From Mesostigma viride (lineage: Eukaryota > Streptophyta > Mesostigmatophyceae > Mesostigmatales > Mesostigmataceae), in NCBI GenBank assembly GCA_009746045.1, contig RPFO01000312.1, forward strand, positions 1,158,323-1,222,322: 64,000 nt of DNA. The letters are read 5' to 3'. The notes beneath the pieces were generated by a model. It worked only from the letters and a program-made list of their open reading frames with translations, made no database searches and was not told the origin of the DNA. The translations under genes were made by a program, and so were the position numbers. This document shows, piece by piece, positions 12,150-23,390 of this stretch; the stretch's first letter is position 1; each line of letters opens with the position of its first letter.

Positions 12150-13288
12150 GTGCATGCTGTGTGGTCCCAGATGGAGGAGGAGTCCCTGTACACCAACTTG
12201 GCCTTGGGAGCCACCACGGAAGAAGGGGTCACGGGTATGCATCCAGAGGCCTCCAACACCATGAGTTATGTGGAGCCCCTGTTTGACACTATTGTCAGGC
12301 GTGACCTTAGGAGGGGTCAACAGATGGATACCATTAACAAGCTCTTGCATGCTGTGATCTCCAAGCAGGATAAGCTACAGGAGCTTCTTCAGGGGTTGTC
12401 CTTACAAGTCTCAGCCCCAGATGGGGAGTGGTTCTAACATAGCTCTCAGCCCCAGCAGCACTCCCATCATTCAGATTCCTCGTCACGCGGTACCTGTCAA
12501 GAATGTGGTGGCCTATGTGGATCACAGGAAGTGCACGGGGTCCTGTGAGCACTGTGAGACGTTGGCCAAGGCGTTGGCTGCCCTTAACAGGGAGGAGGGG
12601 GAGGTGAGCCCCGAGGGTTTTGTGGAGGAGGTCTTGTCTCAGTTGCACACCAGCTTGTACGAGATTGGCTCTCCCTTTGTGGCTCACCTGCTGCACAGGA
12701 TGTTTGCCTTGACCCCAGGACCTGCGATTGACATGAGGCCTGCTGAGGGGCAGGATATGTTGACAGCCTTGCCTGAGGCTTTGAAGGGTGCCTTCACTCA
12801 GTTCAAGCCAGTGAGTATGGGTGAGACTTCCTACCTCGAGTTGTTGGAGTTTTCAGTTCAGCAGGGGGACTTTGATTTGGCTCCTTCTTCTTCCAGCTCG
12901 GTCAAGGGTTGCTTCCCTTTGGAGACATCCAACCTTTTCTGCAGTCCAGGGTTGCCTAAGTACACCATGGAGCTCAAGGTTCGTCTGACCCGGCCCATTG
13001 AGGGTGTTGGTGCCTCTGATAGGTGCTAAGTGCATGGTCAGTGGTCAAGACCTTTCTCCAGTTCTGGTGGGCGTACAGGTCATGGGTGAGCAGGCAGAAG
13101 ACGTCCTCTACTTGGGTGATGGATCCTGAGAGTCAGTCTGTGGTGCTCCTCTCCTACCCAGGGACATGCCTGCGTTATGTTGCCCAGATGGCAGCAGGGG
13201 CTGCTGAGGCGTGCATGGTGCTGCAAGTCAGCAGGAACTGGCCAGAATTGGCTCACATGGTGGAGCATGCAGTTTCCCCTGTTTGGGA
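12150..13288 (+). pseudogene. Extra ORF of the Gypsy element downstream of the chromodomain, unknown function
   Basis: About 380 codons in three pieces lie after the chromodomain on the pol strand. The middle piece (12421-13029) has a CTGSCEHCETL cysteine motif near 12538 and is rich in leucine and glutamate. I see no signal peptide or clear membrane segment, so it does not look like an env gene. Frames change near 12437, 13018 and 13121. The last two are compatible with 4-bp insertions (GATA/TGAT and GGAT/GATC). The reading frame runs straight into the CACTA terminus at 13289. I do not recognise the family. Confidence 0.45.
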
Positions 13289-13304
13289 CACTAGGAGTTA
13301 ATTT
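13289..13304 (+). repeat. Left terminal inverted repeat of the giant CACTA-like element
   Basis: CACTAGGAGTTAATTT, a perfect 16-bp match in inverted orientation to the right end at 40200-40215. Confidence 0.85.
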
Positions 13305-13640
13305 GAAGCCCCCGTAACCTGTCCGGTAACTTCGACGCCCCCGTAACCTGCCCGGTAACTTCGACGGGGCAGGTTACGGGTCCGTATTCGTTGGCGGTTT
13401 AGGTTACCGGACCGGTTACGGTACCATTCGGAATATTGGCCCCGAGATTCGGTACGGCCCAATAACTGGGCCGGTTATGTTTACGGGGGCGTGAACGGCT
13501 TCGGTTCAGGTTACGTTGGGGTATACGGGACGGGTCAGGTATAGTGGGTACGGCGCCATAGCTGCCCCAATATTAGGTACTGGGCTGGTTACGGGGCCGT
13601 TATCGCTAACTGGATCGTAAACCGCGACATAGCTGGCTAG
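13305..13640. repeat. Left subterminal GTAACC/GGTTAC-rich region
   Basis: Repeated short motifs of the form GTAACCTG, CCGGTAAC, GGTTACGGG occur in both orientations. They include a near-duplicate of a 33-bp unit at 13310-13375. The same motif family recurs at 39480-40199 at the other end, as expected for transposase-binding subterminal repeats. Confidence 0.7.
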
Positions 13641-13742
13641 CTACGCATGCACACTGTGGAAGACGTAGAAGACGCGTTAATTGACGACGAAGACATTGGT
13701 AATTAAGTCTTTCGCAGTCAGGACAGCCTCTGTTGTTTATCG

Positions 13743-15870
13743 ATGGAGGACGCGCGGGCCTGGGAAGCACGCTGGGTGGCAAAGCGCACAGCGGCAACCG
13801 CATTCGCAGAAGAATCTCTGGCAGCAAAGGTACGTCGGACCCCTCACAAGACGGCTGCCATGGGAATTAATGAATATAGTAGCTGAGAACGCATATGCGT
13901 ATATGTCGTCGCCAGGGGACGCTGTCGCAGACTATAGCTTCTCGCAAAGGTTTGAGGGGATTCATAAAACGTATTGTGGCAAGGATGATGTGGGTATGGT
14001 TGTGTTCACCCTATCGTCGCAGTTGACCACCCTATCGTCGCAGCGGCATCACAGCGCTCAAAAGCTGAGGGGCCGCCATGCAATGTCCCTGTACTTTTTA
14101 TTGCGCAGATATAAGGAAGCGTTGTAGTGAGCACCATGTTGCATGGGTTGCATTCGTTATACTGCCTGTAGATAGTGGCCACGACTAGTTTATTTGAGCT
14201 TACCCTTGTTGTAATGATGTGACAATACTTCAATGTGGTGAGCCAACCATGCTTGATATGATCTGCTGCGTGCAAGCTGCCATAATACCGTGATCCTGTT
14301 GGATGATCCTACTTGGTTCCCTGTCCTCCATTGGCCATGTTTTTTGCCCATGTCAGTTAGCGCAGTTTATGATGTGTTGTTTTGTTGTTTAGCTGGGTTG
14401 GCATAGGCCTTACACTCTAACCCGGGGGAAACAGAGAAAATGCTGGTTAGGCACGTGAGTGCTACCGTCAGTGTTCACATAGTTGCCATGCACCCAGTGC
14501 ATTGTCGTGTCTGCCCCATCATCTGCCGGCTCACCGTGGCAGCGTTGATTTCTGATTTTCCCTTGTTGTAATGATGTGACAATACTTCAATGTGGTGAGC
14601 CAACCATGCTTGATATAATTTACTGCACGCAAGCTGCCATAATACCGTGATCCAGTTGGATGATCCTACTTGGTTCCTTGTCCTCCATTGGCCATGTTTG
14701 TTGCCCATATGTCAGTTAGCGCAGTTTAGGATGTGTTGTTTTGTTGTTTACCTTGGTTGGCATAGGCCTTACACTCTAACCCGGGGGAAACAGAGAAAAT
14801 GCTGGTTAGGCATGTGAGTGCTACCGTCAGTGTTCACATAGTTGCCATGCACCCAGTGCATTGTCGTGTCTGCCCCATCATCTGCCGGCTCACCGTGGCA
14901 GCGTTGATTTCTGACTTGTTCCCCCGCTCCGCATGCGTTGGGATTCCGTTTTGGCGTTGCCGTTGAATACAGGTGAGGGAATGCAAAGAACCGCTTGACT
15001 TCTCTGAAGCATCAGCAAAGTTTGACGTACATGGCGACCCATGGAAGCGTGAGGCGGGGGCAATATACATGGAACAGGAATTGAAAAAATGGCATCAACA
15101 AAATCCCAAGCTGTGGAGCAGCCTGAAATTTGTAAAGAATGGAGTTGTGACCAGTACACTTCAGGGAAGTGTAGCGGTGAGTCACTCTCTTATTTTAGTT
15201 GGCGGCAATTTATTGCTGTGATGCAGGCTGCCATGCCAGCAGTCTTCCCTAATGTGTGTGGTAGGAGTACAAGACAAAGGCAGTTATGGTGCTGGCCTCT
15301 GCACTGACCCTGCCGCTACATGGTTGGTAATGTTGCTGCTTGGTTGGCTTTCCTTTGACGTGCATATCGTCCAATTCCGTAATGCAGAAAGAACGCCTAA
15401 GGAAGCACATCATTACCTGGAGCAGGGCACGAGAGGCAGCAGAAAAGAGAGAGGAAGAGAGTGAAAGAGAGGCGGCGAAGAAGCGCGAGGAACAGGATCG
15501 GAAAGGCAAGAGGCAGCGGGTGGAGGAACATGGCAACGAAGCCAGCGGCAGAGAGGAGCTGCGAGCAAGCATGTCAACTGCGGTGGATGCAGACGTGGGG
15601 GAGGCACATGCGGGGCAAGCATGTGTAGGCCTGGAAATCGTGCCAGGGCCCACCGTGATTGCAATTGCCGAGTTCCTGCTGAAGCGAGCACTGGCCTCAT
15701 TGCCGCAGTTGGCAGCCAACAACGCGACAATCACGGAAGTGGATACTTTGTGCAAGGAAGAAAACTCGGGATCGGGGAGTCCAGCGGTGGACCTGATGAA
15801 CAACACAGCCTGTGCCCTTGCAAATGCCGCGCTGCAGTTGGTCTCCAACTCCGTCCATGTTAATGGCAAG
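13743..15870 (+). CDS. N-terminal exons of a transposon-carried gene: charged coiled-coil protein
   Basis: Three exons join in phase: 13743-13829 (29 codons, start ATG, donor GTACGT), 14973-15176 (68 codons, donor GTGAGT) and 15388-15870 (161 codons, donor GTCAGT). Each intron begins GT and ends AG. Exon 3 starts with a long Lys/Arg/Glu coiled coil. A fourth exon probably begins at 16055 after GCAG. The first intron (1.14 kb) contains a 367-bp tandem duplication. The exons lead on the same strand into the repeat-coded region and the peptidase-like domain, so I treat them as one gene. No known domain is seen in this N-terminal part. Confidence 0.55.
14203..14913 (+). repeat. Tandem duplication (period ~367 bp) within an intron
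   Basis: 14203-14566 and 14570-14913 are the same sequence with scattered substitutions and a 2-bp AT insertion in the second copy (CCCATGTCAG versus CCCATATGTCAG). No coding signal is seen. The duplication lies between exons 1 and 2 of the coiled-coil gene. Confidence 0.85.
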
Positions 15871-16054
15871 GTCAGTGGTGGCACAGTTTCTTCCTGTTTT
15901 GGGTATGACGCATAAATAATTGCCCCTTGTATGTACGGGTGCGGTCGATTGACCTCCCTCCAGCAACATTGCAACATCCGTTACTGACGTCCACTGCATG
16001 TGGCGGATGCGTTCCTTCTGCATGGGGTTTGCCTTGTGTGCCGTTATTGTGCAG

Positions 16055-17485
16055 GGTGTCGTCAGTACATCGGATGCACTGGGGCCCCAGGCCGGTCAGG
16101 GGGGCATTCCAGCGGAGCAGCAAGCGAGTACATTGACACAGGAGGGGACAAGGCAGGCCGAGGTGGGGGGCAACACCGGGGGGCGGCAGCAAAGGTGGAG
16201 CGGGGGAAGCAGGAGGAGGCGGGGGAAGCCAAGCCTGAGGGGGGTTGCGCCGGGGGGAGGCAGCGAAGGTGGAGCAGGTGAAGCAGGAGGCGGGGAAAGC
16301 CAAGGACGAGGAGGGGAGCAGCGCCGGGGGGGAGGCAGCGAAGGTGGAGCAGGTGAAGCAGGAGGCGGGGGAAGCCAAGGCCGAGGAGGGGAGCAGCGCC
16401 GGGGGGAGGCAGCGAAGGTGGAGCAGGTGAAGCAGGAGGAGGGGAAAGCCAAGGCCGAGGAGGGGAGCAGCGCCGGGGGGGAGGCAGCGAAGGTGGAGCG
16501 GGGGAAGCAGGAGGAGGCGGGGGAAGCCAAGGACGAGGAGGGGAGCAGCGACGGGGGGAGGCAGCGAAGGTGGAGCGGGGGAAGCAGGAGGAGGCGGGGA
16601 AAGCCAAGGACGAGGAGGGGAGCAGCGCCGGGGGGGAGGCAGCGAAGGTGGAGCAGGTGAAGCAGGAGGAGGGGAAAGCCAAGGCCGAGGAGGGGAGCAG
16701 CGCCGGGGGGAGGCAGCGAAGGTGGAGCGGGGGAAGCAGGAGGAGGCGGGGGAAGCCAAGCCTGAGGGGGTTGCGCCGGGGGGGAGGCAGCAAAGGGGAA
16801 GCGGGTGAAGCAGGAGGAGGCGGGGAAGGGCAAGGCCGAGGAGGGGAGCAGCGCCGGGGGGGCGGAAGCAAAGGTGGAGCAGGGGAAACAGGGTCAGGCG
16901 GGGCAGGGCAAGGCCGAGGAGGGGAGCAGCGCCGGGGGGAGGCAGCGAAGGTGGAGTGGGTGAAGCAGGAGGAGGGGGGGAAGCCAAGGACGAGGAGGGG
17001 GTCAAGACCAGAGGGGCGGCAGCAAACAGGAAGCGGGTGAAGCAGGAGGAGGGGGGGAAGCCAAGCCTGAGGAGGGGGTCAAGACCAGAGGGGCGGCAGC
17101 AAAGGGGAAGCGGGTGAAGCAGGAGGAGGCGGGGAAGGGCAAGGCCGAGGAGGGGAGCAGCGCCGGGGGGGCGGAAGCAAAGGTGGAGCAGGGGAAACAG
17201 GGTCAGGCGGGGAAGGGCAAGGCCAAGGAGGGGAGCAGCGCCGGGGGGGCGGAAGCAAAGGTGGAGCAGGGGAAACAGGGTCAGGCGGGGAAGGGCAAGG
17301 CCAAGAAGGGGGGGAAGACAGGAGGGAAGACAGCAAAGGGCAAGCATGGGAAGAAGGTGGAGATAATCGTGGTGTCGAGTGATGAGGAGGAGGATGAGGA
17401 GGCGGAGCCGAGGAAGGTAGCGACCGATGAGGAGAAGACACTAGAGCAAGGAAACACGCTGTCGGTTCTGTGTCATGACCGCTAA
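16055..17485 (+). CDS. Repeat-coded Lys/Glu/Gly-rich central region of the transposon gene
   Basis: A GA-rich minisatellite with units of about 80 bp encodes copies of a motif like AAKVEQVKQEEGKAKAEEGSSAGG, interrupted by frame changes at poly-G runs of 5 to 8 bases. The last part (about 17300-17460) turns into a basic then acidic tail ending near VVSSDEEEDEE. The reverse strand is a long open proline-rich frame only because the repeat lacks stops there. Whether the frame slips are real or reflect G-run sequence errors cannot be told from one sequence. Confidence 0.5.
16195..17330. repeat. GA-rich coding minisatellite
   Basis: About 13-14 imperfect units contain GGCAGCGAAGGTGGAGC and GAGGAGGGGAGCAGCGCCGG. 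Length variation is concentrated in G homopolymers and in GGA triplets. Confidence 0.85.
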
Positions 17486-18485
17486 AGTTTTTCATAAACA
17501 CCAGCACGAGCGTCTGTACCCAAACAGACTCACCTTCACCAACTTTGAATCAGGCTGCCATGTGGACGCAGGTATCATGTTTGTCTGGGCGTTGATCCTC
17601 GCGTCCTACTGGGGACGCATGTGGGGGCTGATTTTGATAGTTGGGAGAGCGCGTGGAGAGGCCCACTGCAGTGAACGATGCGAGGTGGGATGGCAGCTGA
17701 TGCAGTGTGTGTGGTACCCAGCCTTTGCCACGCCGGACCATCAGGATTTCTACCAACCCAAGCTGGATGAGGCAAGGGACAAGCTACGAGATGCGCTTGC
17801 GAGGGTATCCACAGATGTGAAGCCAACGGGAGAGGGCGTCCCAGATGCAACGGTGAGCCTGTTGCTTGACCATGTCAAATTTTGCAACATCAAAGAGGGC
17901 AACTGGATGTGCAAGCCCCCCCGCGTCACCGAGGAGCCTTCTTTTTCGCTTCTCGACCTCTCGTATCGCGAAGAAGCTCACCCCACGCCGCTGTCCGTCA
18001 CCGACCGCATCAAAAAAGCGTGCCAGTCATCGCTGTGGGCACATCAAGCGCACGCCACGGAAGGTGAGCAGTATCCTGAACCACTGTGCTTCCACCCGCG
18101 CACGTTCGCTGAGATGCCCCCATACCTGGCCTTCTGCAACCTCCACAACTGGAAAACGCTGCCATGCAGGAAGTACAAGGGAGGGGATGTGCCAGTGACA
18201 GTGGAGGGGGTGCAGTTGATGGTGGATGGCAAGATGTGCACAGTCACATTGCGCCTATTTGCGCTCATCCGGTTTTATAGTTACAAACATTTCACGGCGC
18301 TGCTACCCGCTAGTGAATGGGGGGATGTGAATAAGTGGAATGAGCACGACGGGATAGCGGCGAAGGGCAAGAACGGAGAGCCCCTTGCAAGGGTGCGGCA
18401 CGTGGGAAACGTGACCACATACCTCGAGCAATGGGGCTACCACATGGTGGCTGCGGGATACCAGGTTGTACCGCCTAACTACTGA
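17475..18485 (+). CDS. Cysteine-peptidase-like domain (USP/papain-type), transposon cargo
   Basis: The frame is 336 codons long. Near the start SGCHVDAGIMF (Cys28) has the look of a catalytic Cys box (small residue-Cys-x-x-Asp then hydrophobics). Near the end LFALIRFYSYKHFTALLP (His272) followed by NKWNEHDG (Asp292) resembles the His and Asp/Asn boxes of ubiquitin-specific or papain-like peptidases. I infer a deubiquitinase-like or self-processing peptidase. The homology is by motif only. It follows the repeat-coded region after a one-base frame change near 17480, and a short intron at about 17571-17640 is possible. Ulp1/USP-like peptidases are known cargo of plant and protist DNA transposons. 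It could be another alpha/beta peptidase or an unrelated transposon protein. Confidence 0.45.
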   Translation: MTAKVFHKHQHERLYPNRLTFTNFESGCHVDAGIMFVWALILASYWGRMWGLILIVGRARGEAHCSERCEVGWQLMQCVWYPAFATPDHQDFYQPKLDEARDKLRDALARVSTDVKPTGEGVPDATVSLLLDHVKFCNIKEGNWMCKPPRVTEEPSFSLLDLSYREEAHPTPLSVTDRIKKACQSSLWAHQAHATEGEQYPEPLCFHPRTFAEMPPYLAFCNLHNWKTLPCRKYKGGDVPVTVEGVQLMVDGKMCTVTLRLFALIRFYSYKHFTALLPASEWGDVNKWNEHDGIAAKGKNGEPLARVRHVGNVTTYLEQWGYHMVAAGYQVVPPNY

Positions 18486-18499
18486 GGTTATCCCACGAG

Positions 18500-18790
18500 A
18501 CGCCCCACCCACTTTCCACGCAGCCTGCTCTACAGCTGTAGGTGCACCAAGGGCACCTGCACCAGCATGATCTCTCAGAGCTCAAGGGGGTCCTGGCATG
18601 GGGTGGAAAATCAGCATGGCTATACAAAGGCTAGGGCATGGCTTCTCATCAGAGAGTGACTCTCTGCATTCGCAGCGCTGGGCTAAATTCTGATAATGCA
18701 TCATCCTGATAATGCACACATGTCACCATTGTCTCAGTTAATGCAATATGCAAGACACATTAATTAATTAATAAATTAGGAACATAACTG
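18500..18790. repeat. Dispersed SINE-like repeat fragment
   Basis: It shares long stretches with 20185-20300 (GTGCACCAAGGGCACCTGCA, then AGCATGATCTCTCAGAGCTC). It includes CTCTGCATTCGCAGCGC and an AATTAATTAAT tail. Same family as the repeats at 19250-19800. Confidence 0.65.
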
Positions 18791-18804
18791 TGGGAGTACA
18801 TGTT

Positions 18805-19224
<420 letters not shown>

Positions 19225-19249
19225 GCACTTCATGCACCTGGAGCAGGTG

Positions 19250-20300
19250 TAGTTAACTGACATTACATCCTACCCTCGCAAGGAAGTAGCCCAGAATGTA
19301 TTAAAGGCCATATGCACAGCTTCAGGGATATGTGCCACATGTACTCACAATGGAGTCATGTAATGAATTAATTAATGAGGAACATGACAGAGAGTGTACA
19401 TGCCCGCCTACTACAGGCACTATACCAGCCTAGGCCTAGCCTTTTTAGTCATGTACATGTGTGCCTATGATGAGCCACCCTCCAGATGATGCCTAGCTTT
19501 ATTTAATTATGCAGTGCCCATGCAGGGAGTAACTCTCTGCTGAGACGCCATGCCATAGCTCTTGTATAGCCATGATGATCTTCCCCCACATGCCACGCTC
19601 CCCCTTAACTGGGCATAGCGCGATACATCATGAGGGTGCAGGTGCCTTGGTGCACCTCGAGCAAGTGTTGTTTACATCCCCACCCTTGCAGGAAGTAGCT
19701 TAGGATGTATGATAGGCCATATGCCCCCTCTCAAGGGCTATGTGCTACATATACTCCCAACGGAGTTATGTTACAATTCAATTCAATTCAATTCAATGAC
19801 AGAGAGCGACTCTCTGCATAGGAAGCGCAGGGCTACATTCTTCATGCATCATCCTTGCCAGCATGACATGTCCCAACTGTTGTATTGTGGTCCGCACACA
19901 TGTCACCATTGTCTCAGTTAATGCAATATGCAAGACAGATTAATGAATGAACATTACTCTGTTGCCATGCAGGGAGTACATGTAGCACATATCCCTGACA
20001 AGGGCCATATGGCTTCCAATGCAGGTCTACCTAGAGATAGCCACGCGGCCTTCGCGTCTTTCCTCTCAGACAACTACCCTAGTCCTTCCACGGCGTTGGA
20101 TCGCCATGCGTCCAGGCATAGCTGTCTCACTTCATATGGCTTTTAATACATTATTGGCTACTTCCTGCAAGGGTAGGATGTAAACTACACCTCCTGTAGG
20201 TGCACCAAGGGCACCTGCACCAGCATGATCTCTCAGAGCTCAAGGAGGGCCTGGCATGGGCTGGAAGATCAGCATGGCTATACAAAGGCTAGGGCACAGG
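19250..20300. repeat. Cluster of SINE-like repeats sharing the LINE B tail
   Basis: At least three copies, in both orientations, contain GAAGTAGCCCAGAATGTATT, CCATATGC...CAGGGATATGTG, ACTCCCAACGGAGTTATG and then an AATTAATT or AATTC-type tail (19277-19385, 19640-19800, inverted near 20140-20200). Further copies are at 24930-25050 and 49020-49385. The tail matches the 3' end of LINE B. No RNA polymerase III box is convincingly visible. No gene is seen in this stretch. Confidence 0.65.
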
Positions 20301-20940
20301 CATGAGCATGAGACAGTGACCGTAGTTGGGGTTGTATTCATCTCGCCCTCACGACCTGTGTGTAATTAAGTGATTATTTATTCATTGATTGATGTCTTGG
20401 GAAGACGCCTGGACTATAACTTAATTGGGGAATTCAGTGCTGCGTGGTCCCCCAACGGGGACACGAGAATAATCATCCAGATTGATTCATAAACTCAGCG
20501 ATCAATTATGTGAGACTACCATTGCAAAGCAAGCCTGATATGAAACAGTTGATTATTACAAGTACTCCAGTTAATCAACTAAAATTGCATGTGGTTGCGT
20601 TGGGGAGCCGCGGACCATGAAGCCCTCGAATTTCACGAAATTAGTTGCCCCACTTATGATGAAATGAAAATGCCAACGGTTGCAATGGTGCTAACGGTTA
20701 CTGAAAGCATGCCACAGCGTACAATTGCTGACCAGGCTCACTGATGGGTATAATTATGAGCTGATCAGTAGTAGTAAAGACTCCTGGCACAGCAGTCCTT
20801 CAGGGGATATATACATGCTGGTTCACGAGATCGTAATGTGGATGGATCTGCAAGCGTACCAGGGAAACACATATCATATAGTATCGCAGGATAAGTCTTA
20901 GGCCATCTGTATGCATACCAAACCGCTGTCTATGTCAGTA
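20301..20940. other. Unassigned transposon interior
   Basis: I see no gene or repeat that I can name. It lies between the SINE-like cluster and the CAGG microsatellite and may hold later exons of the minus-strand Cys-rich gene. Confidence 0.4.
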
Positions 20941-20941
20941 A

Positions 20942-21271
<330 letters not shown>

Positions 21272-21284
21272 ATTAAGTGTTTAC

Positions 21285-21640
21285 CTTTTTGTCATTCCGT
21301 GCATACAGATCTTCACATGTACGTCAGCGTTGCAAGTAGCGCAGCAGCAATTCTTTTTGGGACAAGCTTCGTCTAAAAGTATAGTTTTGTTAGGATCGGA
21401 AGTCTGAACGTCCCGGCTGTACTTACCGCTCGTTGTCTCTGGCACCACAATAACGTTGGCGCCTGGCGTCATTGGGATCGATGAGTCATTGGGATCACAC
21501 GACGCACTTCCCTTACTGCCAGGAGGACCACTGGGGCGCGTTTTCTTCATAGGACCCTTTCCCTTGCTGCCGCCAGCCGAAGCGGCTCCATTATGCTTGG
21601 GCTTTCGAGCCATACCTCGCGTCTTTCCTGTTGAAAACAC
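21285..21640 (-). CDS. Cys-rich small protein gene, first two exons
   Basis: Exon 1 is 21427-21640 (start at 21640, or at the internal ATG at 21613). It is basic, Gly/Lys/Ser-rich, with donor GTAAGT. Exon 2 is 21285-21372, with acceptor TTTTAG and donor GTAAAC. The join is in phase and yields DEACPKKNCCCATC...HVKICMHG, a possible zinc-binding cluster. Further exons would lie left of the CAGG array but are not recognised. It is divergent from the three-exon gene at 37578, and the inner transposon sits between their starts. The function is unknown. Confidence 0.45.
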
Positions 21641-21780
21641 CCGTGTGTCCTGCGAAATAACACAGCCGCTCAGCCGGTGATCAACGTTAAGCTACGCCGG
21701 CAGCTTCCCCCCCTCCCTATAAAGATTTATCCAACTATATTAAAAACCAACAGAGAATACCTGCTTGCATTGGAGGCACT

Positions 21781-22925
21781 ATGTACTCCACACTATGTAC
21801 TCTTGGAGTTCATAGTGTGGATTACATAGTCACTCCTTCCTATGTAATAAGGGCGTGTCTCACCGCGTCGGCAGTCCCCTATTCGGAAATCCCGGATCAT
21901 ATGTACTCCGGACTATGTACTCTTGGAGTACATAGTGTGCCACCCTATGTACTCTTGGAGTACATAGTGTGGAGTACATAGTCACTCCTTCCTATGTAAT
22001 ACGGGCGTGTCTCACCGCGTCGGCAGTCCCCTATTCGGAAATCCCGGATCATATGTACTCCGGACTATGTACTCTTGGAGTACATATAGTCACTCCGGAC
22101 TATGTACTCTTGGAGTACATAGTCCGGAGTACATAGTCACTCCTTCCTATGTAATACGGGCGTGTCTCACCGCGTCGGCAGTCCCCTATTCGGAAATCCC
22201 GGATCATATGTACTCCGGACTATGTACTCTTGGAGTACATAGTCACTCCGGACTATGTACTCTTGGAGTGCATAGTCCGGAGTACATAGTCACTCCTTCC
22301 TATGTAATACGGGCGTGTCTCACCGCGTCGGCAGTCCCCTATTCGGAAATCCCGGATCATATGTACTCCGGACTATGTACTCTTGGAGTACATAGTGTGC
22401 CACCCTATGTACTCTTGGAGTACATAGTGTGGAGTACATAGTCACTCCTTCCTATGTAATACGGGCGTGTCTCACCGCGTCGGCAGTCCCCTATTCGGAA
22501 ATCCCGGATCATATGTACTCCGGACTATGACAGTACTCTTGGAGTACATAGTCACTCCGGACTATGTACTCTTGGAGTACATAGTCCGGAGTACATAGTC
22601 ACTCCTTCCTATGTAATACGGGCGTGTCTCACCGCGTCGGCAGTCCCCTATTCGGAAATCCCGGATCATATGTACTCCGGACTATGTACTCTTGGAGTAC
22701 ATAGTCACTCCGGACTATGTACTCTTGGAGTACATAGTCCGGAGTACATAGTCACTCCTTCCTATGTAATACGGGCGTGTCTCACCGCGTCGGCAGTCCC
22801 CTATTCGGAAATCCCGGATCATATGTACTCCGGACTATGTACTCTTGGAGTACATAGTGTGCCACCCTATGTACTCTTGGAGTACATAGTGTGGAATACA
22901 TAGTCACACCTTCCTATGTAATACG
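21781..22925 (+). repeat. Left subterminal array, about 8 units of ~153 bp
   Basis: CACTCCTTCCTATGTAAT recurs at 21831, 21983, 22139, 22291, 22443, 22600, 22753 and (variant) 22905. Each unit contains GGGCGTGTCTCACCGCGTC and one or more near-perfect palindromes with arms ACTATGTACTC/GAGTACATAGT and loop TTG. One unit carries an inserted ACAG (22530-22533). These are likely transposase-binding sites. Confidence 0.9.
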
Positions 22926-23070
22926 GGGGTGTAATCATATGTAATCATGTGTAATCATCGGTAAAAATCGGTAATCATTTGTCATTTTTTGGTAATCATG
23001 TACGTGTAATCATGTGTAATCATGTGTAATCATCGGTAAAAATCGGTAATCATTTGTCCTTTTTTGGTAA
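22926..23070 (+). repeat. GTAATCAT-rich short tandem repeats
   Basis: An approximately 75-bp unit (GTGTAATCATCGGTAAAAAT, then GGTAATCATTTG) is present twice next to the subterminal array. It has no counterpart at the right end. Confidence 0.75.
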
Positions 23071-23390
23071 TCATTTCGGTCAGGGTCACGTGTGCTTGTC
23101 TGCATGATCGATCGTCCAGACAAGCTGCACTGCCCCCAAGACCCTAAGTTACACAAGATGATGTTGTTGGGTGTTGAAATGGAACAACGAAGGTCGAAAG
23201 CCTGCGCTTAATGTAAATTATTAATTACGAGCGACCACCATGGAAAGTCCCGTTACAGCCACAATGGAAAATCCCGTTGACATCGCGCAAAAACAGGAAA
23301 AGAGAAAGCGGCAAGTGGCCGAAGCAGTCCGCCGGTGGCGGTTGAAAAAGAGGGGGAAGAAGAGGGCCTCAATGCATACGTAGTCAGGCG

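Noticed and set aside
15872-17347. 491-codon proline/leucine-rich frame on the minus strand
   Set aside because: Antisense of the GA-rich minisatellite, which cannot form stop codons in that frame. The plus strand has exon signals leading into it.
21781-22925. Possible CRISPR-like array (regular ~153-bp spacing with palindromes)
   Set aside because: Units are contiguous tandem repeats without unique spacers, in eukaryotic DNA, and are mirrored in inverted orientation at the other end of a transposon.
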